Counted from the first letter of the stretch, positions 46,001 to 57,457 are shown. The stretch is 64,000 bases of DNA from Megalonaias nervosa (GCA_016617855.1 JAECUM010003639.1:23622-87621); one strand, 5' to 3'. Notes: generated by a model from the sequence alone, not told the origin. Made by a program: numbers and translations.

Positions 46001-46078
46001 ACGTACAACTGACTTAGTAGAATCATTATTTTGTGATGTGCTTAGTCGTGATGGTATACGACTGGTACATGCAGGCAA
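43001..46078 (-). pseudogene. Decayed protein-primed family B DNA polymerase (Polinton/adintovirus-like)
   Basis: Reading the minus strand from 46078: a CxxC...CPHC zinc-binding insert (45790-45850), exonuclease motif II (AHNFLGYDE, 45595), exonuclease III (YCRSDVDIL, about 45240), polymerase motif A (YLDVCSLYPCVCKY, about 44550), motif B as KVMLNC...DKMAQR (about 43970), motif C as YFDTE (about 43690) and the C-terminal FASGGPKNYGYKYRD block (about 43580). Order and spacing fit a type B polymerase of the protein-primed kind that replicates linear viral or Polinton genomes. At least six frame changes or stops occur, and motif C lacks the usual second Asp. No Polinton integrase, ATPase or capsid gene was recognised nearby. 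Confidence 0.85.
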
Positions 46079-46079
46079 G

Positions 46080-46590
46080 GCTGTTGGTGCCGTTTATTCT
46101 TGGACCTGGTTCGAACCTCCTTAGAGACGAATTAAAAATTCTTTAACTTGTATGGTATTATTATTTGTATTGAATATTAATCCTGCATGGTATTCTCACG
46201 CATTATTCAGTAAAATCCAGGAATAGCATTTTCCGTTCTGTTTTATATATATAACTTAAGAGAGAGAGAGAGACTAAAAGAGTTCTTGTTCCAGGAGACA
46301 ATCGCTTATGTTACTGAGAACTATATGCCCTTGTGATTTGTTTTCCAGAGTGAAAAACTCTGGAGAATCTTGTTAAACGGAATGTCATTGTCTTCCTAGC
46401 TAACTTGCCATTGATTGCAAATAAAGTGTATCAGACTGGCGTATGAATTAGGTATCTCCTTTTCCTGAAAACTGTACTTCTAATTCGTGTGTATCAATTT
46501 TCACCCTCGGTATTTTTATAAAACTTCACATGCCAATAAATAATGACGCAAATGTAATGTATCTAAGTCATATATGTGATAGATGAAATT
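46080..46590. other. Non-coding stretch between the polymerase relic and the minisatellites
   Basis: Contains a short GA run (46261-46272). No recognised coding sequence, although the missing N-terminal part of the polymerase would be expected here if the element were whole. Confidence 0.5.
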
Positions 46591-47050
46591 TTCAAAGTCA
46601 CCTGGCCGATTGTGATAGATGTATTTTTATAAGTCATTAGACGGATTCCAATATATGCATGTTTCAAACACACCGGTCCGTTCTGATATATGCATGTTTC
46701 AAATTAGAAACTTGATTCTGATAAGTGCATGTTACAAATTCACCAGGCCTATTCTGATTCCCAGTTTCAGATTTACCAGGCTGATTCTGATAGATGGCAT
46801 GTTTCAAATTTACCAGGCCGATTCTGATTCCAAGTTTCAAGTTCACCAGGCCGATTCTGATAGCTGCATGTTACAAATCCACCAGGCCGATTTTGATAGA
46901 TGCATATTTCGAACTCACCAGGCCGATTTTGATATATGCCTGTTTAAAATTCACCAGGCCGATTCTGATAGATGCATGTTTAAAATTCACCAGGCCGATT
47001 CTGATTCCAAGTTTCAAATTCACCAGGCTGTTTCTGATTCCGAGTTAAAA
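46590..47050 (+). repeat. Minisatellite 1, 32-38 bp units
   Basis: About 13 units around the core TTCACCAGGCCGATTCTGAT, with CCAGGC boxes at 46743, 46777, 46814, 46847, 46882, 46919, 46955, 46991 and 47023. Two unit types are mixed: one with TAGATGCATGTT and one with TCCAAGTTTCAAA. An open frame (46619-47110) crosses the array with FKIHQADSD-like repeats. Confidence 0.92.
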
Positions 47051-47094
47051 CATGACATCATTGATGTTAGGTATGTCGTCCATGATATTCGTTT

Positions 47095-47325
47095 AAATAC
47101 CAGCATTTAGCCCATAATCTGTACTATTGATCTACATGACAACATTTAGCCCATGTTCAGTGGTAGCTGTCTACATGTCAACCTGTAGCCCATACTCTGT
47201 GATATCATTCTACATGTCAACATTTAACCCATGCTCAGTGAAATCGGTCTAATGGCTACATTTAGTCCGTGTTCAGTAATATCAGTCTAGCTGCCATCAT
47301 TTAACCCATGTTCAGTAAGTATCGT
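47095..47325 (+). repeat. Minisatellite 2, about 41 bp units
   Basis: Six units around CATTTAGCCCATGTTCAGT, spaced 39-42 bp (47105 to 47309). The sequence is unrelated to the arrays on either side. Confidence 0.9.
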
Positions 47326-47384
47326 TTGGATTGGTGACGAGAATGGTGCTGGTTCAAATCATGCAAAAGTTTAACTGAAGTAAT

Positions 47385-49645
47385 GAGTTGCTTGTGTTAG
47401 ATTGGAGCAATTTATTGTTAGTGTCAGATCGTAGCAATGCATTGTTAGTGTCAGCCTGGAGACCTTACTTGCTAGTGTCAGACTGAAGTAATGTATAGCT
47501 AGTGTCAGACTGGAACAATTTATTAATAGTATCAGACTGGAGAAATTTATTGCTAGTGTCAGATTGGAGCAATGTATTTCCAGCGCCAGAATGGAGTAAT
47601 GTGTTGGTAGTATCAGATTCGAGCAACACTATGCTAGCACCAGAATGGAGAATGATACCTCTAGGGTCATATTAAAGCAATGTATTGCTAGTGTCAGATT
47701 TGAGCAACGTATTGCTAGCATAAGATAGGAGAATTATACTGCTAGTGTCAAACTGAGTCAATGTCAGATTATAACAGCGTTCGTCTGGTGTCTTTGATTA
47801 GAGCAATTTATTGACAGTGTCAGATTGGTGGAATGCATTACAAATGATACATCCGAACAGATTTTTGCTAGTGGCAAATTACAACAATGTGTCTCTCTTG
47901 ATCAGAAATGAAATGAAATGCTGTCAGAGTGGAACAACATATTGCTAGTGTTCTGATCAGAGCAATGCATTGTTAGTGTCAGATTGGAACAGAGTGCTGC
48001 TAGCGTCGGATTCGTGCAGTCTATTGCTAGTGTCTGATCAGAGCAATGCATTGTTATGATTGGAGCAAGGTAATGCTAGTTTCAGACTGGAAGAGAATGC
48101 TGTTGGTGCCGAATCGGTACAGTGTATTGCTAATGTCAGATTGGAGCAAAGCGTTCTAGTATCAGATTGGAAAATTGTGCCTCTAGTGTCATATCGGATT
48201 AATGCGTTTCTGTTTCAGATTTACGCAAAGCAAATCTAGTGTCAAAATAAGTAAAGTATTGTTAGTGTCATATTGAACCAGACTGAGCAGTGTATTGATA
48301 TTGTCAGATTGAACCAATATAACGATGTCTTCAGACTGGAGTAATGCTTTGCTAGCGTAAGATGACGTCAGACCGGAGCAATGCATTGATATTGTCAGAT
48401 TGAACCAATGTAACGACGTTGTCAAACTGGAGCAATGTATTGGTATTGTCAGACTGGAGCAACGTATTACTATTGCCAGACTGGAGCAGAAGGTTTATGT
48501 AATGTATTAGTAACGTTTGATTGGAGCTGATTATTTCTAGTGTCACACTACAGCAATGTAATGTTAGTATTAAAACGGAGCGTTCCTAGTGTCAGATTAG
48601 TGCGATGACTTGTTAGTATTAAATTAAAACAGTGCGTTGCTAGTGTCAGACTACAGCAATGTAACGTTAGTATTAAAACTGCGTTGCTAGTGTCAGACTA
48701 CACCAATGCAGTGTCATAATTAAATTAAAACAGCGTGTGTCACATGTTAAACATCAATCTGTTAGTATTAAAACGGGGCGTTCCTAATGTCAAACTACAG
48801 CGAAAGCTTGTTAGTATTAAATGAAGCAGTGTGTTGCTTGTGTCAGACTACATACATGTAATGTTGGTGTTTAAATAGTGCGTTTCTGGTGTCAGACTAC
48901 ATAAATGCAATGTTAGTATTAAATTAAAACAGTTTGTGTCTCATGTCAGACTACAGTAATGTAATGTCAGTATTAAAACAGTGCGTTTCTGGTGTCTGAC
49001 TGTAGCAATAACTTGTTAGTATTAAATTAAAACAGCGTGTGTCTCGTGTCAGACTGCAGCAATGTAATGTTAGTATTAAAACAGTTCGTTTCCAGTGTCA
49101 GACTACAGCAATGTAATTGTTAATATTAAAACAGTGCGTGTCTAGTGAGAGATTGGATCCGGGGATAACTAATGGCGGAATTAAACAAATGGATTACTAG
49201 TGTTAGACTTGTGCAGAGTATTTCCTTCGTCACACTGGAGCAATTCCTCGCTAGTGTCAGACTGGAGCAATATTTTGCTAGTGTACGATCGGGGCAGTAC
49301 CCTTCTGTGTCAGTTTGGAGCAATGTATTGCTAGTGTAAGATTGGGGCAGTACGTTTCTGTGTCTGACTGGAGCAGTGCATTGCTAGTGTAAGATTGGGG
49401 GCAGTACGTTTCTGTATCAGACTGGAGCAGTGGCTTCCTAATGTCAGATTGGAGCAATATATTGCAAGTATCAGATTGGAGCAATGGTTTACCAGTATCA
49501 GACTGCAGCAGTGGAGTTGTATTGTTAAACTGGAGCAGTGTAATGCTAGTGACGGATTGTAGTAAAGTATTGCTAGTGTACGCTTACAATATTTCATGTT
49601 TAGTGTCAAATTGGAGCAAAGTGTTGCTGGTGACAAATTATATTA
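47385..49645 (+). repeat. Minisatellite 3, about 40 bp units, more than 50 diverged copies
   Basis: The core is TTGCTAGTGTCAGATTGGAG followed by CAATGTA. Within 48540-49140 a longer variant prevails (GTTAGTATTAAAACAGTGCG plus TCAGACTACAGCAATGTA). Copies are strongly diverged, so homogenisation has stopped. Short open frames on the minus strand (with LTLAIHCSSLT-like repeats) are by-products. Confidence 0.92.
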
Positions 49646-49860
49646 TTAATTCACACCTGACATCCATGTGCTAAAAATGAATTCGATATCACAAACATTT
49701 AACACATGAGGTTCAAAGATCATGGCATATGTCCTGACAAGTTTTTGACCCTGCAAGAAAACATACAGCTAAAACATACCATTAAACAAACAACTTTACA
49801 ATGTTAGGAGGAATAAGCATAGTTTTGTATGACTACAGTCTTTACTTATTTTTGAGAGTA
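49646..49860. other. Spacer between minisatellites 3 and 4
   Basis: About 200 bp of non-repetitive AT-rich sequence with no coding signal. Confidence 0.6.
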
Positions 49861-49874
49861 CCAGTGATCAAGCT

Positions 49875-50400
49875 GACATTATAATTCACCGAGTTAAACT
49901 GACATTAGAGCAGCCAGAGTTAAACTGACAGTATGGTAAGCACAGCTAAACTGGCATTATAATACATAGAGTTAAACTGACAATAGAGTACCCATAGTTC
50001 AACTGTCGCTATAATACAGAGTTAAACAGCTATTAGAGTACGCATAATTAAACTGATATTATAGTACACAGATTTAAAGTGACACGACAATACAAGGACT
50101 TAAACTGTCATTATAGTCCCAGAGTTAAATTGCCATTATAGTACACAGTTAGACTGACATTATAGAGCACAAAGTTAAAATGACATTATAGTGCACAAAG
50201 TTAAACTGACATGATATTACCCAGAGTTAAACTGTCATTATAGTGCACAAAGTTAAAATGACATTATAGTGCACAAAGTTAAACTGACATGATATTACCC
50301 AGAGTTAAACTGTCATTATAGTGCACAAAGTTAAAATGACATGATTTTATCCAGAGTTAAACTGACATTGAAGTATCCAGACTTAAATTAAAGTAATACA
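49875..50400 (+). repeat. Minisatellite 4, about 26-30 bp units
   Basis: About 18 units around AGAGTTAAACTGACATTATA followed by GTACAC. Part of it (about 50165-50340) forms a higher-order repeat in which ACAAAGTTAAAATGACATTA recurs at about 93 bp spacing. Confidence 0.92.
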
Positions 50401-50693
50401 AGAAAGTTAGAATGACAAAATAGTAAGATGGTACAACTGCATATGGGAGATATGGATAAATATTGTAGAGTATGTTAAAAATGGTAAAAAAAAATGGAGA
50501 TTTACATATTTGGTTTAAAATATGTTTGCATTCTTGATAAAGAGGCGAGTATTCATTTCGCTTATTTGCCTCTCTGGGCTTGTACTATCTATAATCACAT
50601 CAAACACGACACGGAATGCTAACAACTTTCATATTCTTGTCTAGTTACCTGCAACCGTCTGATTTTAATACGAACATATTTTCCCAAGGTTTG

Positions 50694-51626
50694 ACAATTA
50701 AAACAGAAAACTTTGTTTATCGTGTGTGTGGTTTTTCAACAACACGACTCAGATTACCTTACTGAAATGCAGACAGTTGGATAAAATTGCGCCCTGATGT
50801 CCCGGATCCATTAGTTTCGTATCCTCGGTTTCGCCAGATAATATGTTTATTCCTAAAATAGGACCCATATCTCATTTTCAGTAAAGACCAGGATAATTGC
50901 CATGACATTGCTGTTTTCTTTCTTATTTTGATGTGAATCTCATTCTAGTAGGAAACGAAAGTGCATTTGTCAGTTTTTAAAGTTTTATATTTGCACATAC
51001 TTTCTAAACCCTTTTAATAATGTCATCATCCATAAGATCAATCAGTTTAAAATTAGCTAATTCATGCTATAACAAGAACTCTTGGGATTACAACATTCGG
51101 CAATGTAAACCTTTCAAACAGAAGCTTAATTGAAGAAATTTGTGACTGTGAAATGACCCAAAATTCAAAGAGGTTAGCGAGAATGTTTCATTGATTATGA
51201 ACTTTACCCAATGTAAGATAGGCAAGTGTTCTTGTTATAGTATGAATTAGCTTAGCTTTAAACTGATTCTTCTTAATGATGATGACGTTATTGAAAGGGT
51301 TTAGAAAATATGTGCAACAGAATAAGAAAGAATACTCAACACCAGGACTTGCCGTTCTAGAAAATGTATAGCTGTACTGGTGAGAATAGACACCGCAACA
51401 AAACAGCTATGTCATGGCAATTATCCTAGTCTTTACTGAAAATGAGATATGGGTCCTATTTTAGGAATAAACATATTATCTGGCGAAACCGACGATAAAA
51501 AACTAATGGATCCGGGTCATAAGGACGCAACTTTATCCAACTGTATGCATTTCAATAAGGGAATCTGAGTCGTGTTGTTGAAAAACCACACACAAGATAA
51601 ACGAAGTTTTCTTTTTCAATTAGCTT
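50694..51626. mobile_element. Foldback element, 0.93 kb with arms of about 390 bp
   Basis: The left arm 50694-51085 and right arm 51218-51626 are inverted copies, about 80-85% alike by eye. Shared landmarks are TGTGGTTTTTCAACAACACG, CTGGCGAAACC and GACCCATATCTCATTTTCAG, each with its reverse complement in the other arm. The loop is about 130 bp. No coding content. The size and structure fit a foldback or long-hairpin DNA element. Confidence 0.88.
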
Positions 51627-51652
51627 TAACAATTTTTCAGTCATATCGCTAC

Positions 51653-51816
51653 GATGTCTGCAGCGTGTCAGTTTATAGTGATGTCTAGCACTGGGGCATC
51701 ATGCCGCAGATATATAGCATGAGGTCCCGCCCAGTCACATTATCCTGACACCTGGCCGACCAGTCCTAACACTAACCTCTTAATGCTGAGCGCCAAACGA
51801 GGCAGCTGTTAGTACC
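51653..51816 (-). repeat. Dispersed repeat, copy 2 (inverted relative of 13083)
   Basis: The reverse complement shows ACTAACAGCTGCCTCG, TAGTGTTAGGACTGGTCGGC and GATGCCCCAGTGC in the same order as 13083-13250. It lies directly after the foldback element. Confidence 0.75.
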
Positions 51817-52474
51817 CAGAAACTGACGAGGACAGTCCGAAGACGGAAGTCCGGAAAGAAAAGAAGAGTTCGGAATAGAAAGATCAGAGGAAGATCAAGT
51901 ATACACGTGGAGGTGGGGAGGCGTTGGATACACGGAGACAAGAGAGGAAACGACGCTAGGTGATGCAGATCAGGAGTTGACATTGGGGTCTTTTCACCAC
52001 TTGTTACCATGATGAACGAATTTGTAATTGAACAATGCTATTAAATTCCATTAAAGTAAATCTGTTGAATTGAAGTTGCCACTTTTAGTTTATGTATTAA
52101 TTAAATAAAATTTATTTCATTTTTCTTCTTCAAGGGGGCTCGTATTGTATTATTTCTTCTCAATAGTCTTGTTCAGTTCTCTGTTGACGTTTTATCTATC
52201 CACTCACATCGGGCAATAACATCGAGGGAGGACATCCTCTAGATAACGATCGCCAAATCAATTAACAATTCCTCTTTACTACGAGAGGGAACCGTTACAC
52301 AACCGTTAAGGAATTTTTGTAAAACATACTACATACCCTTCAGTATATATTTGTAGATCTAAATATCGAAGAAAAAAAAATTGGTATTATTACACTGGCG
52401 AATATTTCTGCAAATATTCAAAGTAACAGTTCTGAAACTTCTGTAAATTTAAAATTGAACGTCAGACGACAGCC
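51817..52474. other. Non-coding stretch
   Basis: A purine-rich segment (51830-51950) creates an open frame on the minus strand that I do not believe codes. Otherwise AT-rich. Confidence 0.5.
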
Positions 52475-52688
52475 TGTAACGTTATTTGTTATTGAAAATT
52501 AACTGCAGAAGGCGTTCTATACTATTTATTAGATACAAGACATCAGTACAGTTAGGAAGGTGAGTAAAGACTACCCTGAAACATAACCAGCTGTTGGTGT
52601 ATATCAGTTCCAATCCAGTGTAGAATATCTTATTACTTTTACTGTCAAGTGATATTTCAAAGCTAATTAGATTAATGCTTACTCTACA
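52475..52688 (-). repeat. Probable 3' LTR of the second Gypsy element
   Basis: It begins TGTAGAGTAAGC directly after the polypurine tract, contains CTAATAAATAG (possible polyadenylation signal) and could end at GTTACA (52475). The end is a guess from the TG...CA rule; no second copy was found to confirm it. Confidence 0.45.
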
Positions 52689-52700
52689 CCTCCCCTCCTG
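52689..52700 (-). other. Polypurine tract of the second Gypsy element
   Basis: The minus strand reads CAGGAGGGGAGG immediately before TGTAGAGT. Such a tract primes plus-strand synthesis in LTR elements and marks the LTR border. Confidence 0.6.
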
Positions 52701-52770
52701 AGAAAGTTAACATTAAAACGAAACGTGATCTGATAACGGCATTTCTAAACAAGCTACCTAAGCTTCATTT

Positions 52771-54000
52771 TTACAATTTCAGCATCTCAGGCGGTTTTGA
52801 CAATCTTCCCGAACTTGTAAAATATCCGTTTTGAATGGTTGGCACTGTTCTGCTTTCATCTGAGGCAGACAAAGTATCAGGGTTCGAAATAAACACTCTG
52901 AGAAGCTCCGATAGTGAGTTAGGCATGGAGATTAAATTTCTACTATTACGCCGTATCTCTCCCTCGTCAGTTATTACCATGTATGAACTAAGTGTAGATG
53001 CCTCAGATTTAACAATGCCCGTGAAAAATGATCTTTAATCTATGTTTCATTCCCTATCTGAAGATTTTTCATACTTCGATGTCGATGATCATTATTTCTC
53101 TTCTGATTTTGCTTTTGATAGTTTTCCGATTTCTTCAGTTTCATCAAATCCGGCCATTTCGGTTGTAAGTTTTTTGGTGCCATTGGCAACGCAGTTTGTA
53201 GTTTTCTTCCCATCAATAATTCGGCAGGGCAGTATCCATTCGGTAATGGTGTTGCGCGATGTCAAAAGAGCTATGTAGGGATCGTTTGCTTTTTTAAAAC
53301 GTTCTTTTAATTGTTTGAACAGCTCTTTCGGCGAGACCATTGCTCTGTGGATATTTTGGACTACTTGTAATATGCCTGAATCCGTAATTTGTCGCAAATT
53401 CTTTGAGTATTGCGGACCATTATCTGTAACTAATACTTCTGGTATATCGTGTCGCGCAAAGATTGATTTGAGATGATTGACAATTTGCTTTTGAACCAGT
53501 GCCTTGCAATTTTGCTATTTCGATGTATCGTGAAAAATAATCAATCACCAAGAGCCATTGAGCCTATGTTTGACCATTCAGTTCAAACAAGTGTGAAGCG
53601 CCTCTTTCCCAAGGTCGATTTGGAAATTCATTTGGTAGCATTGGTTCAGCTTGATCTCTTGAGTTTTCGATGCAATTTTGGCAAGACTTTACCAAGACCT
53701 TTGCACCAAACTTACGTTTTGACGCATTCTGGGCATGCAACTATGCCTTGGTGACCATCGTGAATTCTCTCTAGGACTTCTTTTTGAAGTGATTCCTGTA
53801 CTGTACGACCAGGCGTGTACCTTTCACAAAAAAAAAAAAAAAACCCATTTTGATTTGTAAATTCACCTCTATCTGCCCAGTACGATTGAAGTCTTCCGTC
53901 AATAGCGGATTTCTTTGACCACCCCTTTTTACAGAATTGTACAGTCTGTTTGCAAATCGAATCATTTCGATATTCAGACTTTGCTCAGTCAAGTCGAGTA
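52771..54000 (-). pseudogene. Gypsy integrase and pol C-terminal tail
   Basis: The integrase region is broken but includes blocks around 53600-53750 and a 101-residue open stretch (53397-53092) covering the core's later half. The tail ends with GYFTSSGRLSKPPEMLKL and a stop at 52771, matching the 'TRSGRxxxPP' end common to Gypsy pol proteins. Not functional. Confidence 0.7.
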
Positions 54001-54114
54001 TTTGATGCGGGCAAATTACTAACTACGAAATCAACATAGGCGTTAGTTTCAGCCTGAAATTCTCTGTCACTCTTGAGTGATAACTTAAAGGTGCTCTGGA
54101 TGGATCATCAGCAG

Positions 54115-54417
54115 TTAATAGCTTTTGCCAGCAACATGAACTATACAAAAGTTGAATCTCATCAAACGCGTTCTAAAGCGTTGAATTCTAGGGGATAAAT
54201 CTCCCAAGTCTTTTGTGCTCATTAGTGGTACTAATGGCTTATGGTCAGTTTCAACTTTGAATTGTGACCCAATTAAATAGCTCCTGAAGCGTTCGCATCC
54301 CCAAGTGATTGCAAGTGCCTCTTTTTCTATTTGAGCATAGCGTTGCTCAGTTTCTGACATACCTCGCGATGCGAACGCCACCGGTCTCTGAGTGCTACCG
54401 TGCTTCTGCCGTAGCAC
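54115..54417 (-). pseudogene. Gypsy RNase H remnant
   Basis: Open for 100 residues: PVAFASRGMSETEQRYAQIE, EALAITWGCERFRSYL and FKVETDHKPLVPLM are the classical Gypsy RNase H boxes, including catalytic Glu and Asp positions. Confidence 0.88.
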
Positions 54418-54717
54418 AGCACCTAGTCCAAATGAAAATGCATCTGAAGATACAACTATTTCTCTATCTAGATTATAATGTACTAAGTTGGTGAATATAT
54501 AATTTCTTGCTTGATATCTCTAAAAGCTTGTTCTTGATCTTGACTCCAAGTCCACGACTTTTTTACCTTACAAAAGCTCACGTAATGGTTTCGATTTTTC
54601 TGCCACATTTGAACTAAATTTGCCAAGCTGGTTTGCCATACCGAGAAATCGCCTTATCTCTGTTACGCATTTCGGTGTTTCCCTTTCATTTACAGCTTTG
54701 ACTTTTACCGGATCAGG

Positions 54718-55565
54718 TCAACAACCATTGTCGTCAACAACATGCACAAGAAACATAATGGATGGTCTCGAAAATTCACCCTTTTCAGCGTTCAAAGTCA
54801 CGCGGGCCTTTAGAATCGATTTCATGACCATTTCTAGTATTTCGTCATGCTGTTTCTGCGTTTCCCCAAACACAAGAACATCGTCCATGTGACAGAGCGT
54901 TCCCCCATGTCGTTCCAGAGTTTCTGACATCCTTTTCTGAAAAAAAAGTCAGGCGCTCAACTGATTCCGAATGGAAGGCGATTAAAATAAAACCTACCAA
55001 AAGGAGTAATGAAATTTGTAAGGCGGCGTGAATCTTCTGACAGGTTTATCTGCCAAAACCTGAGTTTGCATCAAGTTTAGCGAAAAACTTTGCACCTGCT
55101 AGTTTTGGAAGGGATTCTTCAACTGATGGTAGTGAGCGGTTCTCTCTTTTAACTGATTCATTCAGTTTAGTTAGATCCATGCAAATTCTTACCGTTCTGT
55201 TTGGTTTCGGAACGACAAACATTGCCACGCACCACTCAGTGGGCTCATCTGCTTTTGAAATAACACCCATTTTTTTCCATTCTATCCAACTCATCTTGAA
55301 CTTTATTCAATAAATGGATAGGAACCTTTCTTGGGGTAGATAAGGCATAAGGTTTGGCATTTTTGTCCAGAATTATGTTATAGAACCATTTTGTTTTCCC
55401 TAGACCTTTAAAAAAAATTGGGAATTTCTCTCGATAAATCTTATTCACATTTATAAATTTATCGTGAATTTTTCTTGCATTTTGTGAGTTTTTATCTGAG
55501 GCATTTACTGAGGATATATTTTCCTGTTCAATAATCTTGAGAGCCTGAATCTCGGGACAGCCCAA
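54718..55565 (-). pseudogene. Gypsy reverse transcriptase remnant
   Basis: From N to C: a connector (55565-55245), PTEWCVAMFVVPKPN with RICMDLTKLNESVKRE (55294-55046), then a frame break, and CHMDDVLVFGETQKQHDEIL (54930-54718). The catalytic box is MDD preceded by His where Tyr or Val usually stands. At least two frame changes. Confidence 0.88.
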
Positions 55566-55580
55566 GAGTGCCTGATTCAG

Positions 55581-55865
55581 TCACTTTACAACAAATATGT
55601 CTTGTACGCCGAACGCATTGGTCGATTCCAGTCCACATGTAAATTTTCTCAGCACTTTAAGTTCAGAGTTTCCAGGTCCATACAGTTTTCGGTCAGACTT
55701 TCTTAGTTTTTGGCCTCCGATTTTTCGTGAATCCCTCACAGGAATTGCAGTCACACCAGCTCCAGTATCAATCTTGAATAAAAATGAAGCGTTGTTCAAT
55801 CTCACCCGCGTTATCCACGGCTGACCCTTCTTTGTACTTATAGTCTCTAGAAATCCAGGTTCCAC
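55581..55865 (-). pseudogene. Gypsy protease remnant
   Basis: FLFKIDTGAGVTAIPV contains the DTGA catalytic motif. The open stretch of 94 residues is close to a complete retropepsin. The zinc knuckle CHKCKKRGHYAKC lies just upstream (about 55940-55900) in the neighbouring frame. Confidence 0.85.
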
Positions 55866-55960
55866 TCTCGATTCTGTTGTGCGAACTGCTGATTTTGACA
55901 GACAGCATTTTGCATAGTGTCCCCTTTTCTTACACTTGTGGCATTCTGCAAATTCTGTAT

Positions 55961-57457
55961 CATATCAAACTTTTGGCCCTCTTTACAACTTGCATTGGTC
56001 CCTATGTTTAAATTCACAGGGTATTGTTTGTGGACACTCAGTCGACATTTATTAAATGCGCAATTAACGCATTATCGTTGTAGACATCATTAGAAACAAC
56101 ACATAAATGATATTATGTTTCATTGTACAATGTAGCTACTAACAGAGCCTTTTCATACATTATATTTCGACATTTTTATTTCTTCTCATCTCCCGTACTG
56201 ACAATGCCTAGCATCACATTAACAAGAATCGCTTTGAACACTTAATGAGGTCTCTTTGTTTCAGATCATAATTTCCTGGGTGTTGCCTAATGTTTAGACA
56301 ACGGGGCTGAGGGAAATAAATACTGCTGACGTGAAAGCTCAAATGAGCCTCATGTTCAAATAAACATCTTTTCTTCCTACTTGCTACTGATTGGCGCTTG
56401 AAAATAACATCGTCGTGTTTACCACAAGAGTTTATTACAATTATTTTTTTTTTTTTATTTCTTTCCTGCACATGACAGGCGAATCACCATTTTCAAACAT
56501 TAGGTTAAGGACACAAAGTTAACTTTAATTTCCTTACAAAAAGTATATGTAAAATAGTCTTAGAAATGGGACACAGATTGGTAAGCAATTGCGTCATACA
56601 ATACTGATTTGATTTAAAACATACACGAATGTTGAAAATGTTGTCTTGAAAGCAATGTTTTCTTAATTTACAAATCTGCCTGTGTGTGAATTCTGTCAGT
56701 AATGTTTATTAACATATTGTCTACAATGTCTATACATGCATTTTTCTAGCAAGTCACATTGAGAAAACACTATAAATATTGTATTCATAACTTTGTTTGT
56801 ATCAGTCAGTTTTCATCCTATCTGCCAAATATTCTTCAGATATAACATCTTTACATTTTGGTTCTACCTCAGCTCTCAAACTGACAATGTCCAGCAGCGC
56901 ATGAGAAGAATAGATTTGGACACATTGACCACAATGTTTGCACTTGGTGAAATCAAATGGACTTTCCATACATCATACTAATGATTCCTGGATATTTCAT
57001 GTCATTCAAGTAATTAGCAAGAGAAAAATAAACTGAATAAATGCAAGTTGTTTCATGGAACAGGGGTCAAGCTAAAGGGGGAAGTGGGCGACTAAGCCGC
57101 CTAAAAGATGTAATCTTAAGAAAGCGAAAACGACTTCGCCCTGTGATATTTTTCGAGGTACGTTGAATGACCATACCTTTTTGAGATGCCACCTCGCCTT
57201 ATCCAGGTTAATTCTAATATTGTGTTGTAGCGAAATGTATTCATCAAACCGTCAGTAGCTAGACCTAGTTCTCATATCAATTACGCTGACGAAGAAACTC
57301 TTGCATATTCACAGGCATGTGTTTTTGATAGCTGATTGACCATTAACTCTTTCCCGAGTAAGGTAGCAACTACTATCACGGCCCGATTTCCGCACGTTAT
57401 CCTTTGATGATAAAAACATACAAACTTGTATTTCGAAACTTTAGGCATTTCTGAGAC

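Larger units (their letters stand above)
52475..55960 (-). mobile_element. Second Gypsy-type LTR retrotransposon relic (gag-pol, minus strand)
   Basis: In minus-strand order: CCHC zinc knuckle (about 55940-55895), protease, reverse transcriptase, RNase H, integrase, pol C-terminal tail ending at 52771, polypurine tract and a probable 3' LTR starting TGTAGAGT. This is the standard Gypsy order. Frames are broken in many places, including a 16-base A run at 53829-53844. No 5' LTR was found to the right, so the element appears 5'-truncated. It is distinct from the element at 35-39.7 kb. Confidence 0.85.

Noticed and set aside
49126..49636. Repetitive minus-strand frames with LTLAIHCSSLT-like units
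   Set aside because: By-products of minisatellite 3; unit length does not keep frame.
46590..50400. CRISPR-like array
   Set aside because: Units are contiguous with no unique spacers, strongly diverged, and the DNA is eukaryotic.
51780..52010. 76-codon minus-strand frame
   Set aside because: Arises from a purine-rich segment next to a dispersed repeat; no motif.
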